From the NCBI GenBank assembly GCA_024364805.1, contig CM044502.1:116860782-116883253 (forward strand): a stretch of DNA of 22,472 nt, written 5' to 3'. Below, one piece after another: positions 8,353 through 19,005 of this stretch. The stretch's first letter is position 1. Every line of letters begins with the position of its first letter. Below the pieces are notes generated by a model, which saw only the letters and a program-made list of their open reading frames with translations, had not been told where the DNA came from and made no database searches. The position numbers were made by a program, and so were the translations under genes. Origin of the DNA: Euprymna scolopes. Its lineage: Eukaryota > Mollusca > Cephalopoda > Sepiida > Sepiolidae.

Positions 8353-10340
8353 TCTTTTTTTTTTATTAAATATTCACCCCAAACAAGGCACATTGCCACT
8401 TTGATGTAAGGGGGTACTATCAGGAACATTAGCTACAGGGGTACTATGTGGGGAGTTGGGCAGCAATATGTCGATTCACGTTACACTTGAACTTCTGCAT
8501 CTCAGTACAGTTGGGGAAGCAGGAACCCGGAAGGGAATTCCAAAGTCTAGCGGTTCTGAGGAAGAAACTACTGGATTAGAAGGCTCTCTTATATCTAGGG
8601 ATCTAAACTGTGAAGGGGTGGGATCTTGCTGCTTGTCGGGTTTGTCGGGGTATTTACGTCCAGGGGGTACAAGTGCTTGCAGTTCGTCGGAGCATTCACC
8701 GTTAAAGTACTTGTAGAACAGGCAGAGGGATGCTTCATTTCGTCGATGGGACAGAGGTTAAAGCTTAGATTACAGTTCAGGACCTATTAGATTGGCGACT
8801 CTCTTTTGAATCCTGTCTGCAGCAGCCCAAATATGAGAACAATACTCCATAAATTAGCGAATGGTGGCCTTATAGAGGCACAGAATACTTTCGGGCGTTC
8901 GTAGCTTTCTAGCACGGTAGAGAGAGCATACCTTTTTCGCAGCAGTCCTGGCAATGATCTCAATATAATTTTTCCAACTCATGTTTCCTGTGAACGTTAG
9001 GCTGAGGAGTTTAAAAGATCTACTTGGCCATTGCTATTGGTAGTAGAGAGGTTTTTTTTGTAGTTATTTAAGGAAAAAAGTTTAGTGTTGGCAGCATTGA
9101 ATGAGACCATTTTAATTGTCCCCATTCCACTACGGATTGGAGGTCCTCCTCTAGTGTTTCTGCCATTTCTTTAGATATTTGTTCATTTGTTGTACTGTCG
9201 TGTCTGTTACCCTCCCCTGCTTTCTCAAGTGAATGGTAAATACGCTCAGAGATTACAGTTAGGATGTCTGCCGTGGAACGGGCTTTCCTAAATCCATATT
9301 GTTGGTCGGTCAGAAGTTTAGCATCTGTAAGGAGATGGACTAGAGCTTGGTTTATTATGGACTCAAATATTTTGGCGAAAAATGGGAGGAGGCTAATGTG
9401 GTGGTATTTTACTGAGTCAGTTCTTTCGCCAGAATTCTTGAAAACTGGTACCACAGAAGTAGTTTTCCAGCAGGCAGGAAAGCAAGATTCATTAAGGCAT
9501 TTGTTGTAAAGTGTGGAGAGAACCGGAGCTACTTCGGCTGAGCACTTTTTTAATAGCACAGCTGGAATGAGATCAGATCTACATGCTTTTGAAGTGTCAA
9601 GATTTTTTTATAATAGCATGCACCTGAAAAGGGGTGATTTTCAGATCGTTTAGTGTGGCGTCTGTCCGCAAAGGAAAGTCAGGGATGGGGTGGTTAGCAG
9701 AGTCTAGTGTGGAGTTTGAGGCAAACCGACTGGCAAGCATATTAGCCTTCTCGGTTGCTGAGCAAACAACCTCATGATTGGTGGATAGTGGGGAGATTGT
9801 TGATTGCCCATTATTTACTACATTGTTGTAGATTTACCAGAAGTCACGGGTTCCTAATTTCTGTGCTTCGATGCGTTTTTTGGTGGTTTCAGTAAATTCT
9901 CTCTTAGCTGTCGCTATTTCTTTCTTACAGTTATTTCTGGCTTCTATATACTTCTGTCTGTTTGAACTGGATTTATGTCGGTTAAATCTGCGGTACGCGT
10001 GCTGCCTTTGCGCGATGGCAGCTGCACCAGTAGAAGTAAACCATTGGGGAGAGTGGGGCTTGCTATAAAACTTTCGCGTGTGAACATGTGCTTCAATTGC
10101 TGTTTTGAAGCCATTCAGTGGTCTCATTTGCGCACTGTTCAGCAGGAAGTAACAATTCCTTATGGATCTGGAGGCTGAGCAAAAAAGTATGTTTATCTGA
10201 CAAATGAGAGTCACTTTCATTTGAGACGACAACAAGAGAGTGGAAGACATACTATTGATGGGTATCATCGAAAACATCCTTGTTGGTCTTATTATAGTAT
10301 TCGAAGGAGTAGATATTACGTCTGTTGCCGATTGCTATCT
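8353..10340 (-). mobile_element. LINE copy A (Jockey/CR1-type), internally deleted, minus strand
   Basis: The 5' side lies at high coordinates. The endonuclease-RT linker region (about 9834-10277) ends in QKLGTRDFW. Reverse transcriptase follows at 9068-9559 with SVVPVFKNSGERTDSVKY, ISLLPFFAKIFE and QQYGFRKARSTAD (fingers and early palm). The frame then jumps from SERIYHSLEKAG to HDSTTNE, so motif A and most of the YADD motif C are gone, an internal deletion. The thumb/C-terminal part follows (8440-9060) with EYCSHIW, RVANLIGPEL and KYFNGECSDELQ. The 3' UTR has a GGCA...TGCC hairpin and ends in an A-rich tail (complement of 8353-8366). Several stops and frameshifts lie in the C-terminal part. 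The copy cannot encode an active enzyme. Confidence 0.85.
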
Positions 10341-10429
10341 ATTGTAACTTAACATCAATTTTATTCTACTAAAGAATTATGTTGTATGCACACTTAAGCA
10401 TCTTAGTATCTTGGGGCATCAAGGTACTA

Positions 10430-10670
10430 AGTTGATGATCTTCCTTTCACGCTTCCCAGATTTAAACCGCACAGAAAACATTTGGGTTATCATTATACGA
10501 AATATTCATGCCAATGGACGACAATTTCCGTCATAAATGAACTAATGTTAAGTCATTAATACTACCGTATGAACAGTGCTACTAATCGCTATTACAAAAA
10601 TCACTGATTCAGTCAATACAAGACTTTTTGTAGTTTATGTGAGTCAAAAATGTATTTATTAACTATATGC
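10430..10670 (+). mobile_element. Tc1/mariner transposase C-terminal relic
   Basis: The encoded PDLNRTENIW (around 10458-10488) matches the PDLNPIENxW signature around the third catalytic acidic residue of Tc1/mariner DDE transposases. It is followed by NGRQFPS and, about 100 bp on, TDSVNTRLFVV ahead of a stop, like the family's C-terminal SxxxR segment. Frame changes and stops show it is dead. It abuts the 5' end of LINE copy A. I found no terminal inverted repeat for it. The call rests on short motifs in the right order and spacing. Confidence 0.5.
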
Positions 10671-11834
10671 ATCGAACTATATAATATTATATATTTAATT
10701 ATATCAATTAAGTGTATAATATAGTTGTCATTTTGTCGCTGATTGATATACTTGAAAAGCTGTTATAACCCAGTGATCGTTAAACATTCAGTGATTTTAA
10801 CACTTTTTTGTTTTACAATTTCTAGCTATCAGTGTATGCTTAATTTGAGCTACACTTTTCTAATATAATGCTAGATAACCCGTGAACAAATTTTAAGGGT
10901 TGAGTCATGGAAAATTGAGAAATAACAATTTTTGTTACAAAAGTTGCTATTGCAGATCGTAGTGTAGTACCAATAAGTTTTGAAAAAAATAAACAGGTTC
11001 CTTAAGGGATGTATTACATCTATTCTAACCTTGACTAATAAACCAGATATGATTTAGGTGCCTAATTAAATTATTCCTTCTGAAAATAATTTTGTGACCA
11101 AGACCAAGTCTTACTAAAATAATAAAGCAACGTTTAAATACCTGTCTTTTCTATAGAAAAATATAGAAATACTTAAAAAAAGAAGGAACACATTTAAAAT
11201 GTTACAAGTTATGTTAACAAATGCAGTGGCAAGTGACCTTGCTGGAATTATTCATATTTCATTGATTTTCTAAGAACCAATAAGTTTCGGAAGAACGTTA
11301 TGTTCGCTGTCGGGTTACCAAAGAAAATTGGCAATCGATAATCAGCTTAACTCACTCGATTTTACTCTCTCTTCTTTTCTCTAGAAAATTTCCTGTCGGT
11401 CACCCTATCTCTCTCTTTTCCTACCTCTCTCTGCATCTTTATCTATTTATGCTATCGTCTCTACTTCTCTCTAATGTACGAGAAGACCCGTAGCAAGACA
11501 GCATAATAAATCTACCAATAAATATAAAAGTAATTTGTTTTACTTCTTTGACCCTTACGTATATACAGAACAATTTGTGGTGCACCCTTTAGCTTACATG
11601 TTTAAGCATATTGTATATCAAGCAAATGTTATTAAATAACACAGTTTTATTTTGTGTTTAAAGTTTATTTTATTGTTTCTTCCAATACTCCATTTGGTAT
11701 CCCAATCAAAGTTGCACATTGAAGTTCCATATTTTCTTGTCCTATAGCTTTTACAAGTACTTTCAGATTTATTATGTGGGATTAAGTCTTGTGTTTTTAA
11801 CTATTTTTATGTTAAAGATAGGTATGTGTATATG

Positions 11835-11837
<3 letters not shown>
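10671..11837. other. AT-rich region with a pyrimidine-rich patch, no gene seen
   Basis: Mostly AT-rich. A CT-rich stretch (CTCTCTCTT and similar) lies at about 11365-11475. No frame, RNA gene or repeat family was recognised. Confidence 0.6.

Positions 11838-11905
<68 letters not shown>
11838..11905. repeat. (CA)n-(TA)n compound microsatellite
   Basis: A CA run of about 55 bp passes into a short TA run at 11893-11905, then ATATACTAGCAGGCC, a variant of the left end of the SINE-like modules. Confidence 0.95.
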
Positions 11906-11913
11906 AATGTATA

Positions 11914-12372
11914 TACTAGCAGGCCGCTTGACATTGCTCGGTCGTAAAATACGCTTTAATATGATATTTGATAAGTACACATTTCGTATTTATTATTATA
12001 CTAGCCTGCGTGCCCAGCGTTTCCCGGGTGTTTAGAGGTGTGTGTTGAGCAAAAAAAAAAAAATAGTGGTAGTAGGCAGGCAGGCTCGAGCCCGTACCAC
12101 GAAGGAGGAAAATAACGTGAAAAAGACAAAGTGACGTTTTTACCATTGCGCCCATCCCTAAACCGAAAGTGGCGAAGGTTTAAATTAAGGTTAGTCAATC
12201 GAAAAGAAGGGATGACTTTCGAAAATATCGGCGCAAAAAGCGACACCTCCCTGTAGAAAAGTATTCAGTCGAGGGTGAATGAATGAATGTTTTTAGTCTA
12301 TTTTTTGATATTTGTCGTCCGATCTAGTGAAAATCCGTCCCCTCTGCCAGACATACATACATACATACATTT
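11914..12372 (-). mobile_element. SINE-like module, copy 4, with a second partial left end
   Basis: A full left end starts at 12001 (CTAGCCTGCGTGCCCAGCG, GTTTAGAGGTGTGTGTTGAG, A tract). On the minus strand a B-box-like CGGGCTCGAGCC (complement of 12083-12094) and an A-box-like TGGGCGCAATGGT (complement of 12142-12154) follow. It ends in (CATA)n at about 12350-12372. A diverged left-end fragment (TACTAGCAGGCCGCTTGAC) precedes it at 11917. Unlike copies 1 and 3 it has no A/B subrepeats, so the module also occurs alone. It lies between TA runs on both sides. Confidence 0.55.
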
Positions 12373-12664
12373 AAACAGACAGGCCAGCTTTATATATATA
12401 TATATATATTACATTACATTGGATCTAATATATAGGAATGATTTTTTTTAAAATTAAAAAATGACTTCTATGTCAACACCAAGAATCGAAACGTTTAGCT
12501 TGCGATTTAGTTGAAGTGATGTTTGCTGCAAAACAAAAATTAAAACATGCACAATAGCTATTACATCACGCATACATATTCGTAATGCTGTGGTTCAATT
12601 TTCATCTGGCAATTCCTTTTTATTAATTTTCACACTTTTGCTCCGATTTACCCTGCTAAGACCC
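12373..12664. other. Spacer with short (TA)n, no gene seen
   Basis: A TA run at 12392-12410 is followed by AT-rich sequence up to the start of LINE copy B similarity. Confidence 0.6.
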
Positions 12665-13222
12665 AAATATAAAGTTCCGCAAGGGTTCGAATGTATGGAG
12701 CATTGCTGTCACATCTGGGCAGGTGAATCTGCTACTGGTCTCTCCCTCCTTTACAAGGTTCAAAAGAGAGTCGCAAACCTGATAGGCCCTGAACTGGCAT
12801 CTAAGCTTCAGCCTCTGTCCCATCGACAAATTGTTGCATCCCTCTGCCTTTTCTGCAAGTATTTTAGTGGTGAATGCTCTGACGAACTGCAATCAGTTGT
12901 GCCCCCACGACGTGAACACCCTCGACAAACCCGACAGGCGTCTAAATCCCACCCCCACACTGTAGAGATCCCTAGATGTACAAGATCTTTTTACTCCAAT
13001 AGTTTCTTCCCCAGAACCGCTAGACTCTGGAATTCCATTCTAGATCCCTGCTTCCCCAACAGTACTGACGTGCAGAAGTTCAAGTGTAACGTGAACCGAC
13101 ATCTTGCTGCCCAAATCCCTACATAGTACCCCAGTAGTTGCTGCCCCTGATAGTAGCCCCCTACACCAATGTGGCAAATTGCCTTGCTTGGGGTGAAAAT
13201 GTAATAATAAAAAAAAAAAAAT
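12665..13222 (+). mobile_element. LINE copy B: C-terminal part of ORF2 plus 3' UTR
   Basis: An uninterrupted frame, 12590-13126, encodes the C-terminus of the same LINE family as copy A. From about residue 25 it has MEHCCHIWAG, KVQKRVANLIGPELAS, LQPLSHRQIVASLCLF, SGECSDELQSVVPPRR, SFYSNSFFPRTARLWNS and FKCNVNRHLAAQIP, then the stop. The 3' UTR has the hairpin GGCAAATTGCC (13173-13183) and a TAATAATAAAA-type tail ending near 13221. It is 5'-truncated within the reverse transcriptase thumb, typical of LINE insertion. The open frame suggests it is the youngest of the three copies. The first ~25 residues of the frame are probably flanking sequence. Confidence 0.85.
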
Positions 13223-13265
13223 CGGAATCGGAAAATTTACTTGAAACGCCCCATTTCTATATATA

Positions 13266-13795
13266 CAGTGGGATGAAACAAATATTCGTACATATGATAA
13301 ATTGCATTTTAATGTATGTAAAATCCTTAACTGAAATAAAATTCGATACATACAACTAAGATGATGCATACTACTAAACATACATACATTTGAAGTTTTT
13401 TTTATCTATAGTTATGTTTAGCAAGAAGTTATGAAAATATATATGCCAATTAAGCTACATAGAATACTAAGCGTTTCATACTCGTGATACATACTACTAA
13501 AATACATAGATACATAATACTACATAGATACATACTACTAAAAATAATAAAAATATTATACTATTAAAAATACAGATACATACTACTAAAAATAATAATA
13601 AACTTATTAATTCTTATGCTAACAGAAATTAATACATTATTTTCATTTTAAGGGCTAAAAAGTATTCGTGAAAACAGCAAAAGCATATTAATTTAATTTA
13701 ATACAACTAAAATAAAAATAAGAATATTATTATTTTTAGTAGTATGTATCTTTATACATAAAATTTATCGAATTTTGTTATTTATATATATACAC

Positions 13796-13828
<33 letters not shown>

Positions 13829-13890
13829 ACAAAATTCGATACATTTTAGGATTGAAAAATAATTCGTACGAAAGTTCGTTTCACAATGCA
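13266..13890. mobile_element. Tc1/mariner-like inverted-repeat fragment (MITE-like)
   Basis: The left end TACAGTGGGATGAAAC...ATTCGTACA (13264-13293) has the CAGTG start and AGTATTCGTACA-like body seen in Tc1/mariner termini. An imperfect inverse copy lies at 13865-13888 (CGTACGAAAG...GTTTCACAATG). In between are ACTACTAAAATACATA repeats, a second AAAAAGTATTCGTG end-like word at 13658 and a palindrome. There is no transposase. It may be two nested or rearranged copies. Confidence 0.4.
13759..13848. repeat. 22-bp inverted repeat around an AT/AC microsatellite
   Basis: The arm at 13759-13780 (TAAAATTTATCGAATTTTG plus TTA) and the arm at 13827-13848 are reverse complements with one mismatch. They flank TTTATATA, ACACATACATACAT and (TA)n. 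A third copy of AAAATTCGATACAT lies at 13339-13352 in direct orientation. Confidence 0.85.
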
Positions 13891-13919
13891 TAATACGGGG
13901 TTTTTATAAGGTGGTCAGT

Positions 13920-15640
13920 AACTAAAGACCCGTATCTATTGGAAATTACGTCAGTTGTTTCTGATTTTGGTAGGTACGTGCTGTAAAACTCTTCCATCCA
14001 ATCTCAATGTTGTTCAACCCACATAGTTGGCACTACAACTACATTCAAAATTGTAAATTACATTATTATTATTATGGATGGGTAGAACATCTTTTCGAGA
14101 GGATGGCATTAATGTTCTTGTAGAGAACATAACACGTACATTTGAAGCAAAATAACAATTTTGCATTGTTGAACTGATTTGCTTTGCAGATTTGACACTT
14201 ACCGTCCCCAGCCAAGGTAAACGCAGATATACTGGGCATTTATTGGCCGTTTGAACTTTAGTTGCAGAGGCCTCTGCTTTTTTCCTCTGTATAAATGACT
14301 TAATCACATCCAACGGGTACCCATTTTTGGAGAGGGTGTCAGTAATTATTTTTAATTCCTCATCCAATTTTAATTTTGAGCAGATCATAAGGACACGATA
14401 TGTTATGTCCAAATGAACTTTTTCCAGGGCAAAATGAATCCCAACGTGTATACAGTCCCGTGAACGTAGGTTTATGGCATATTGATATGAGGTAACTGGA
14501 TGGTGTTTTCGTTACCAATAAATCAAGGAAAGCTATAGACGAATTAGACTCTCCTTCATAAGTATACTGTAACGCGGGATGCATCTTATTAAGTGAGGAG
14601 AAAAAATTATTTGCCCTTGTTTGGTTATTGAAGAGGCAAAGTGTGTCGTCCACATAGTGAAAATAGACCAAAGGTTTCAATTGTTCTTCATGGAAACCCA
14701 CGAAAATATTCGCCATTATCGGGCCCAAAACTGAGCCCATTGACACACCATCTATTTGCCGATACATTACATGATTGAAACTGTATTCAGCAGATGTAGT
14801 GGAAATTTTCATCAGCTCAATGAATATTCTTTCAGAAATGGGAGGAGGCGATATCTGACTACGATATAAAAATATCTGTACTCTATCTATATATCTATCT
14901 GTACTCTATCTATATATCTATTGCACTATATCTATAGTCTCTGAAATCGGGACGCAAGTAAACAGGTTGCTAATGTCATAAGAACACATAAATTATTAAC
15001 AACCTTAGACCTTTGAATAAAGTCTGCAAAATTAAATGAATCTTTCAAACAGTATTTACTGTAATATTTTAATACTGGTTGCAAAATAGTGAAGATATAT
15101 TTTGCAACTTTATGTTGTGACGATCCAACCATAGGTAAGATAGGCCTTAAGGGAATACCTTCTTTATGAGTTTTAGGTAAACCATATAATCTAGGGCGGA
15201 TCGATCGTGAGGATCTAATCACATTAGCTATGCTCAATAAAAGTACACCACTCTTAACCCACTTGACTAATTTCTTTTGAAATTTGGTTTCTAAAGAGGT
15301 TGTACAATCATGTTGCGACAGAGCCCATTTTTATAAATTTCTCCGTGTCCTTCAATATGGTAGGTTTATTAGTCATCTTTTGAGAAGTAATTCTTGATTT
15401 TGTTTCCCATTGTTGTGGCTGAATTAACTGTTTTTGTAATTCTTGTTGGTGTAGCATCTGTGGATCTTTGGAATTCTTGCTGATGTAGGGACAGTCTTTC
15501 TTCCACTTTCTGCTGTTTTTTTTCTACTTGATGTTATTGTTGGTTCTGTTGTTGGTTATGTTGTTGTAACACCTGAACAATTATTTCTTTAAAGTCGTCA
15601 ACCGTGTATACTTTTAAAAATTATTACAACTCGAGAAAAT
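13920..15640 (-). mobile_element. Penelope-like element, RT plus start of GIY-YIG domain, minus strand
   Basis: Reading from 15640 down: a Q-rich N-terminal stretch (about 15430-15600), then KFQKKLVKWVKSGV and RPRLYGLPKTHKEGIP (15150-15198), a Penelope RT signature. RT motif A follows as SYDISNLFT (near 14960), motif B as QIDGVSMGSVLGP (near 14735) and motif C as YVDDT (14643-14657). Next are FLDLLVTK, KCPVYLRLPWLG and VIYNFECSCSANYVG (about 14014-14062), the opening of the GIY-YIG endonuclease. LRLDGRV and QHVPTKIR still follow before similarity fades near 13920. The frame is broken by shifts and stops, and a 23-bp tandem repeat sits between motifs A and B. It belongs to the endonuclease-bearing Penelope-like group; the exact family is unknown. 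Confidence 0.85.
14876..14921. repeat. 23-bp tandem duplication inside the Penelope RT
   Basis: Two exact copies of CTGTACTCTATCTATATATC plus TAT lie head to tail, then related TATCTATAG sequence to about 14938. This GATA-type satellite lies between RT motifs A and B of the Penelope-like element and disrupts it. Confidence 0.85.
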
Positions 15641-16259
15641 AATCGCTGCAATAATAGAAATCATAATTTACTGTTGTTTATTGAAAGAGTTTAAAGTTTC
15701 TTTTTCTGAGAAGGAAAAACTATTTAATCAAAGAAAAAACGCGTTTACGGTTTCATTCCTTTTAGTTTAAATGGAAATATGTAAAAGTACATTTTTTAAA
15801 ACCTTTTATCGATTTTCAACAAAACATTTTTTTCGGCGTTGAAAAAAACTTTTGTGGTATAATCTTAATCTCGTAGCTTCGAAGTATAAGTAATGGTGCA
15901 ATTTTATCCTTTTCCTTTTGTCTCGTTAGTTGAAATTTTTGTTGGCAGTCATGTCTTTTAAATTTCAGTCATTCATCGTGAGTCCTTGTAAGAGTCCCTG
16001 GTGAATTCAGGCGCTTGACGCCAAAAATTGTGGAACAGTGATGTATTTTAAATTGAAATGTCCGTATGAATTACAAATCCTCGTTCGTAAAGTTATTTTG
16101 GGATTCCACTTTCTGAATTAATATCTCTCGTCGCCAAGTTATTGTGGCCCAGAAAGCTCACTAAGGAAAACAAGGAAACGGATATGGGTAAGAAAGTTAA
16201 AATATATTAAAATAAAAGTGATCATAAAAAGAGCAATAGTTGCAACACATATGGCCCAG
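15641..16259. other. Spacer upstream of the Penelope-like element, no gene seen
   Basis: AT-rich, with a less AT-rich part around 15965-16035. If the Penelope-like element had a 5' terminal repeat it should be here, but no hammerhead core boxes in the right order were found on the minus strand. Confidence 0.5.
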
Positions 16260-17140
16260 ATGGCATACAGCGAAGTACACAAAGCCGTATTTACCTCTTT
16301 CCACCACGAGATGGTATGATACAATGTCGGAAGGTGGAAAAATAGGTCAGCACCCCAATATGTCCTTGCAAAAATAAGTAAGAGTAGATGTGTCGGCATT
16401 TCCTGGTGAAGGTCCATCAGAAAACATGCGATAAGCTTGCTCCTCCCGAGAGCCGAGAGGCAATCCCTGAGAGGGTGGACCTCCTGGGTCTACACAGGAC
16501 ATCTCACATCAGTCCGCCAACATAAAGCCCAAGACCAAGTTTCTCTCGGACTGATTGTTGAGGTCGACTAACGTGTCCAGCGAAGTAAACAGACCAGTAA
16601 CCAATCTCCCAATGCGAGAGAATATGACACAAGACCGGAAGATGGAAAATTAAGTCAGTGCTTCAAGAGTAAGCGCACTTCAAGAAAATATGCCTCGTCG
16701 GAATTCCAAGGCAACAAGCGATAAACTTGCTCCTCGTGAAAGCTGGGAGGCAAGGTCTGGGAGAGTTGATCGCCTAGGGTTACACAGAATATTTTTCATC
16801 ATTCCAACAGTAAAAAAACTACTGAAATAACATAATTTTTGCCGGACTGATCGTCGAAGTTGGAGCCTCGATTAACGTTAAAGGCGAAGGTAACAAACTG
16901 ATATTTACCTCTCTCCCACCGCGAGAGGATACGGCAGAAGGTCGGAAAGTGGGAAAATGAGTCAGTACTCCTAAAAAATAGCATTTCAACCCTGCAAAAA
17001 TATGCCTGAGTGGCCCCGTCAGTATTCTCCGGCGAGGACGTCTCAAGCAACAAGCAGTAAACTTGCTCTTCCTCAAAGCCGGAAGGAAAGGCCTGCGAAG
17101 GTGGACCTCCTATGACTATACAGAACATTTTTCATCGGTC
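16260..17140. repeat. Three diverged tandem copies of a ~300 bp unit
   Basis: The landmark ATAAGCTTGCTCCTC / GTAAACTTGCTCTTC recurs at 16431, 16721 and 17057, periods of 290 and 336 bp. Each is followed by GAGGCAA-like and GGTGGACCTCCT-like words, TACACAGAACATTTTTCATC and then a GGACTGATCGTCGA-like block. Each is preceded by GAGAGGATAYGRCA and GGTCGGAAAGTGGGAAAAT. The units are clearly GC-richer than the flanks. Minus-strand frames at 16799-17128 run through the repeat but share no known domain. It may be a small satellite or a piece of a larger repeated element. Confidence 0.8.
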
Positions 17141-17535
17141 TGGCAGATTCGTTAGTACTAACTATATTTTACACCTTTTTCCCCCACTTCACGCTAATAA
17201 AATGATTTTATATAAACAACCTTATTTATTTTCTATTAAAAAAGTCTTTAAACTATTTGGGAAACTATGATAGAACAACTCCTAGTGCAAATGCGGTATT
17301 ATTGTGATTGATGATTCTAGCTAAGAGTAGAATAGCTATTTTCAAGTGAAGTGACTAATGATCAAAAGGCAACTATTTTTTCACACTTTCAAATGGCGTG
17401 TGCGTAATTCGTTTGTAAAATTTATAAAAGTGCACTTTGAAGATAAATAAATTTCAAATTGAATCTTGCACCTTTATGTTTGAAGAACATTTTGTTTAAC
17501 AATTTTCATGCCTCGGATGAAATGCTTTTCTAACT

Positions 17536-17537
<2 letters not shown>
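17141..17537. other. AT-rich spacer, nothing recognised
   Basis: No frames, boxes or repeats found. Confidence 0.6.

Positions 17538-17588
<51 letters not shown>
17538..17588. repeat. (TA)n microsatellite
   Basis: An uninterrupted TA run directly at the 3' end of LINE copy C. Confidence 0.95.
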
Positions 17589-17591
<3 letters not shown>

Positions 17592-17594
17592 AAT

Positions 17595-17978
17595 TCAATG
17601 TTCCCCCCAAACAAAGGCACAGTGCCACTTTGAAGCATGGTGCTACTATTAGGGACTTAATTAGCAAGGCCATTATAAAGGGAGATGAGTAGAAAGATGT
17701 TTGTTCACATTACACTTGAACTTCTGCATATCAGTACAGTTGGGAAATCATAATCCCGTAAGGGAGTTCCAAAGACCTGCAGTTCTGGGGAAGAAACTAT
17801 TGGAGTAAAAGGTGTTTTTGCACCTAGGGATCTCTACTGTAAAGGGATGAGACTTAGTAGCTTGTCGGGTTTGTCGGGGGTGGTTACGTCGGGGAGGTAC
17901 AAGTGTTTGCAGTTCGTCAGAGCATTCACCATTAAAGTATTTGTAGAACAGGCAGAGGGATGCAACATCTTGTCGATG

Positions 17979-17983
<5 letters not shown>
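17595..17983 (-). mobile_element. LINE copy C: C-terminal fragment and 3' UTR, minus strand
   Basis: The minus strand encodes SHRQDVASLCLFYKYFNGE, CSDELQTLVPPRR, TVEIPRCKNTFYSNSFFPRT and AGLWNSL, clearly the same C-terminus as copies A and B. The last ~30 codons are out of frame. The 3' UTR hairpin GGCACTGTGCC is the complement of 17616-17626, followed by GTTTGGGGGGAAC. Similarity stops exactly where a (TA)n run begins at 17983, and the 3' end meets another (TA)n at 17588. The copy carries only about 400 bp of the element. Confidence 0.85.

Positions 17984-18010
<27 letters not shown>
17983..18010. repeat. (TA)n microsatellite at the LINE C truncation point
   Basis: A TA run that replaces the LINE sequence exactly after the SHRQD codons. 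Confidence 0.95.
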
Positions 18011-18013
<3 letters not shown>

Positions 18014-18604
18014 TTTTTGTTCGGATTTTATCAATTAATCGTGTTATGATACTTTTCGTATTTTACATTCCCATCATATCATCAACAGAATTCATCGATT
18101 TATTTAGATATTTTCTCTCTACTCCACTGCGTCTCCTTGAACGATTATATCTATTTGTCATGTTTGCCTTCTTTCTACTTGATTATTATTATGTTTGACC
18201 TTCCGCTTGGCTGAGTTTGTGTATCTCAACTTTCTCTTCGTTTCTAATTATTTGATTTCAAACAACAGCACATTAAACTCTTAAGAGTTCGCATAATAAC
18301 TTTTTAAAACCTTACTCATCAGAGAGTTACTGTTTTGCAATGTAAATCTTTCATCCTAAAACTGACAAAATACGGCAGTTAATTAAACCGGTCAGAATGA
18401 ACGATAAACTTCATAAATGATTGACAACCGAATACCGAGGGGTGTCGTCAGATATTCAGCTCAGGTCGTGTTCTATTTCTCTTCGCGAGTTTGACTGCAA
18501 TCGGACGACGTGAATTGGGCTCTAGACTCTGGCGTAAGTGTAGGATGGAGATATGTCAAATCATTAAGCGATTACAGAATATTAATGCGTGCTCTTGTCT
18601 ATTT
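18011..18604. other. Spacer, no gene seen
   Basis: AT-rich with a less AT-rich patch at about 18430-18545. No motif was recognised in any frame. Confidence 0.55.
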
Positions 18605-18640
18605 CTTTCTTTCTCTCTGTCTGTCTGTCTGTCTGTCTCA
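18605..18640. repeat. (CTGT)n / CT-rich simple repeat
   Basis: TTTCTTTCTCTCTGTCTGTC-type tetranucleotide run. Confidence 0.9.
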
Positions 18641-18971
18641 GCCACGTGTGTGATTATATCTACATAACTCACTATTTGATTGCATGTACTTGGTTTCTTA
18701 ATATATCTCTCATACGAACAAGATCAACCACTTAAAATAAAGATGTGTGTCTTGTAATGGATGTAGGGCAAAGACGACGTAGACAGCGCGCTGACAACGA
18801 ACATGTATAATGGAGATTAAACAAACCTGATAAGGACATGATCAGCATCAAAATTATACAAGGTAAACCAAAAGTAGTGCCAAGTAAGAGGTTATGCACA
18901 TGGTAATATTAATTCACATCTTAAAGCAAATTAATAACATTAACATTTTCGTCGTTTTATACTTTGATACG

Positions 18972-19005
<34 letters not shown>

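Noticed and set aside
8456-8716. 86-residue plus-strand frame
   Set aside because: It is the antisense of the LINE copy A C-terminal region.
9264-9509. 81-residue plus-strand frame
   Set aside because: It is the antisense of LINE reverse transcriptase.
16799-17128. 109-residue minus-strand frame as a host gene
   Set aside because: It lies within diverged tandem repeat units, lacks a domain, and the other units do not keep the frame.
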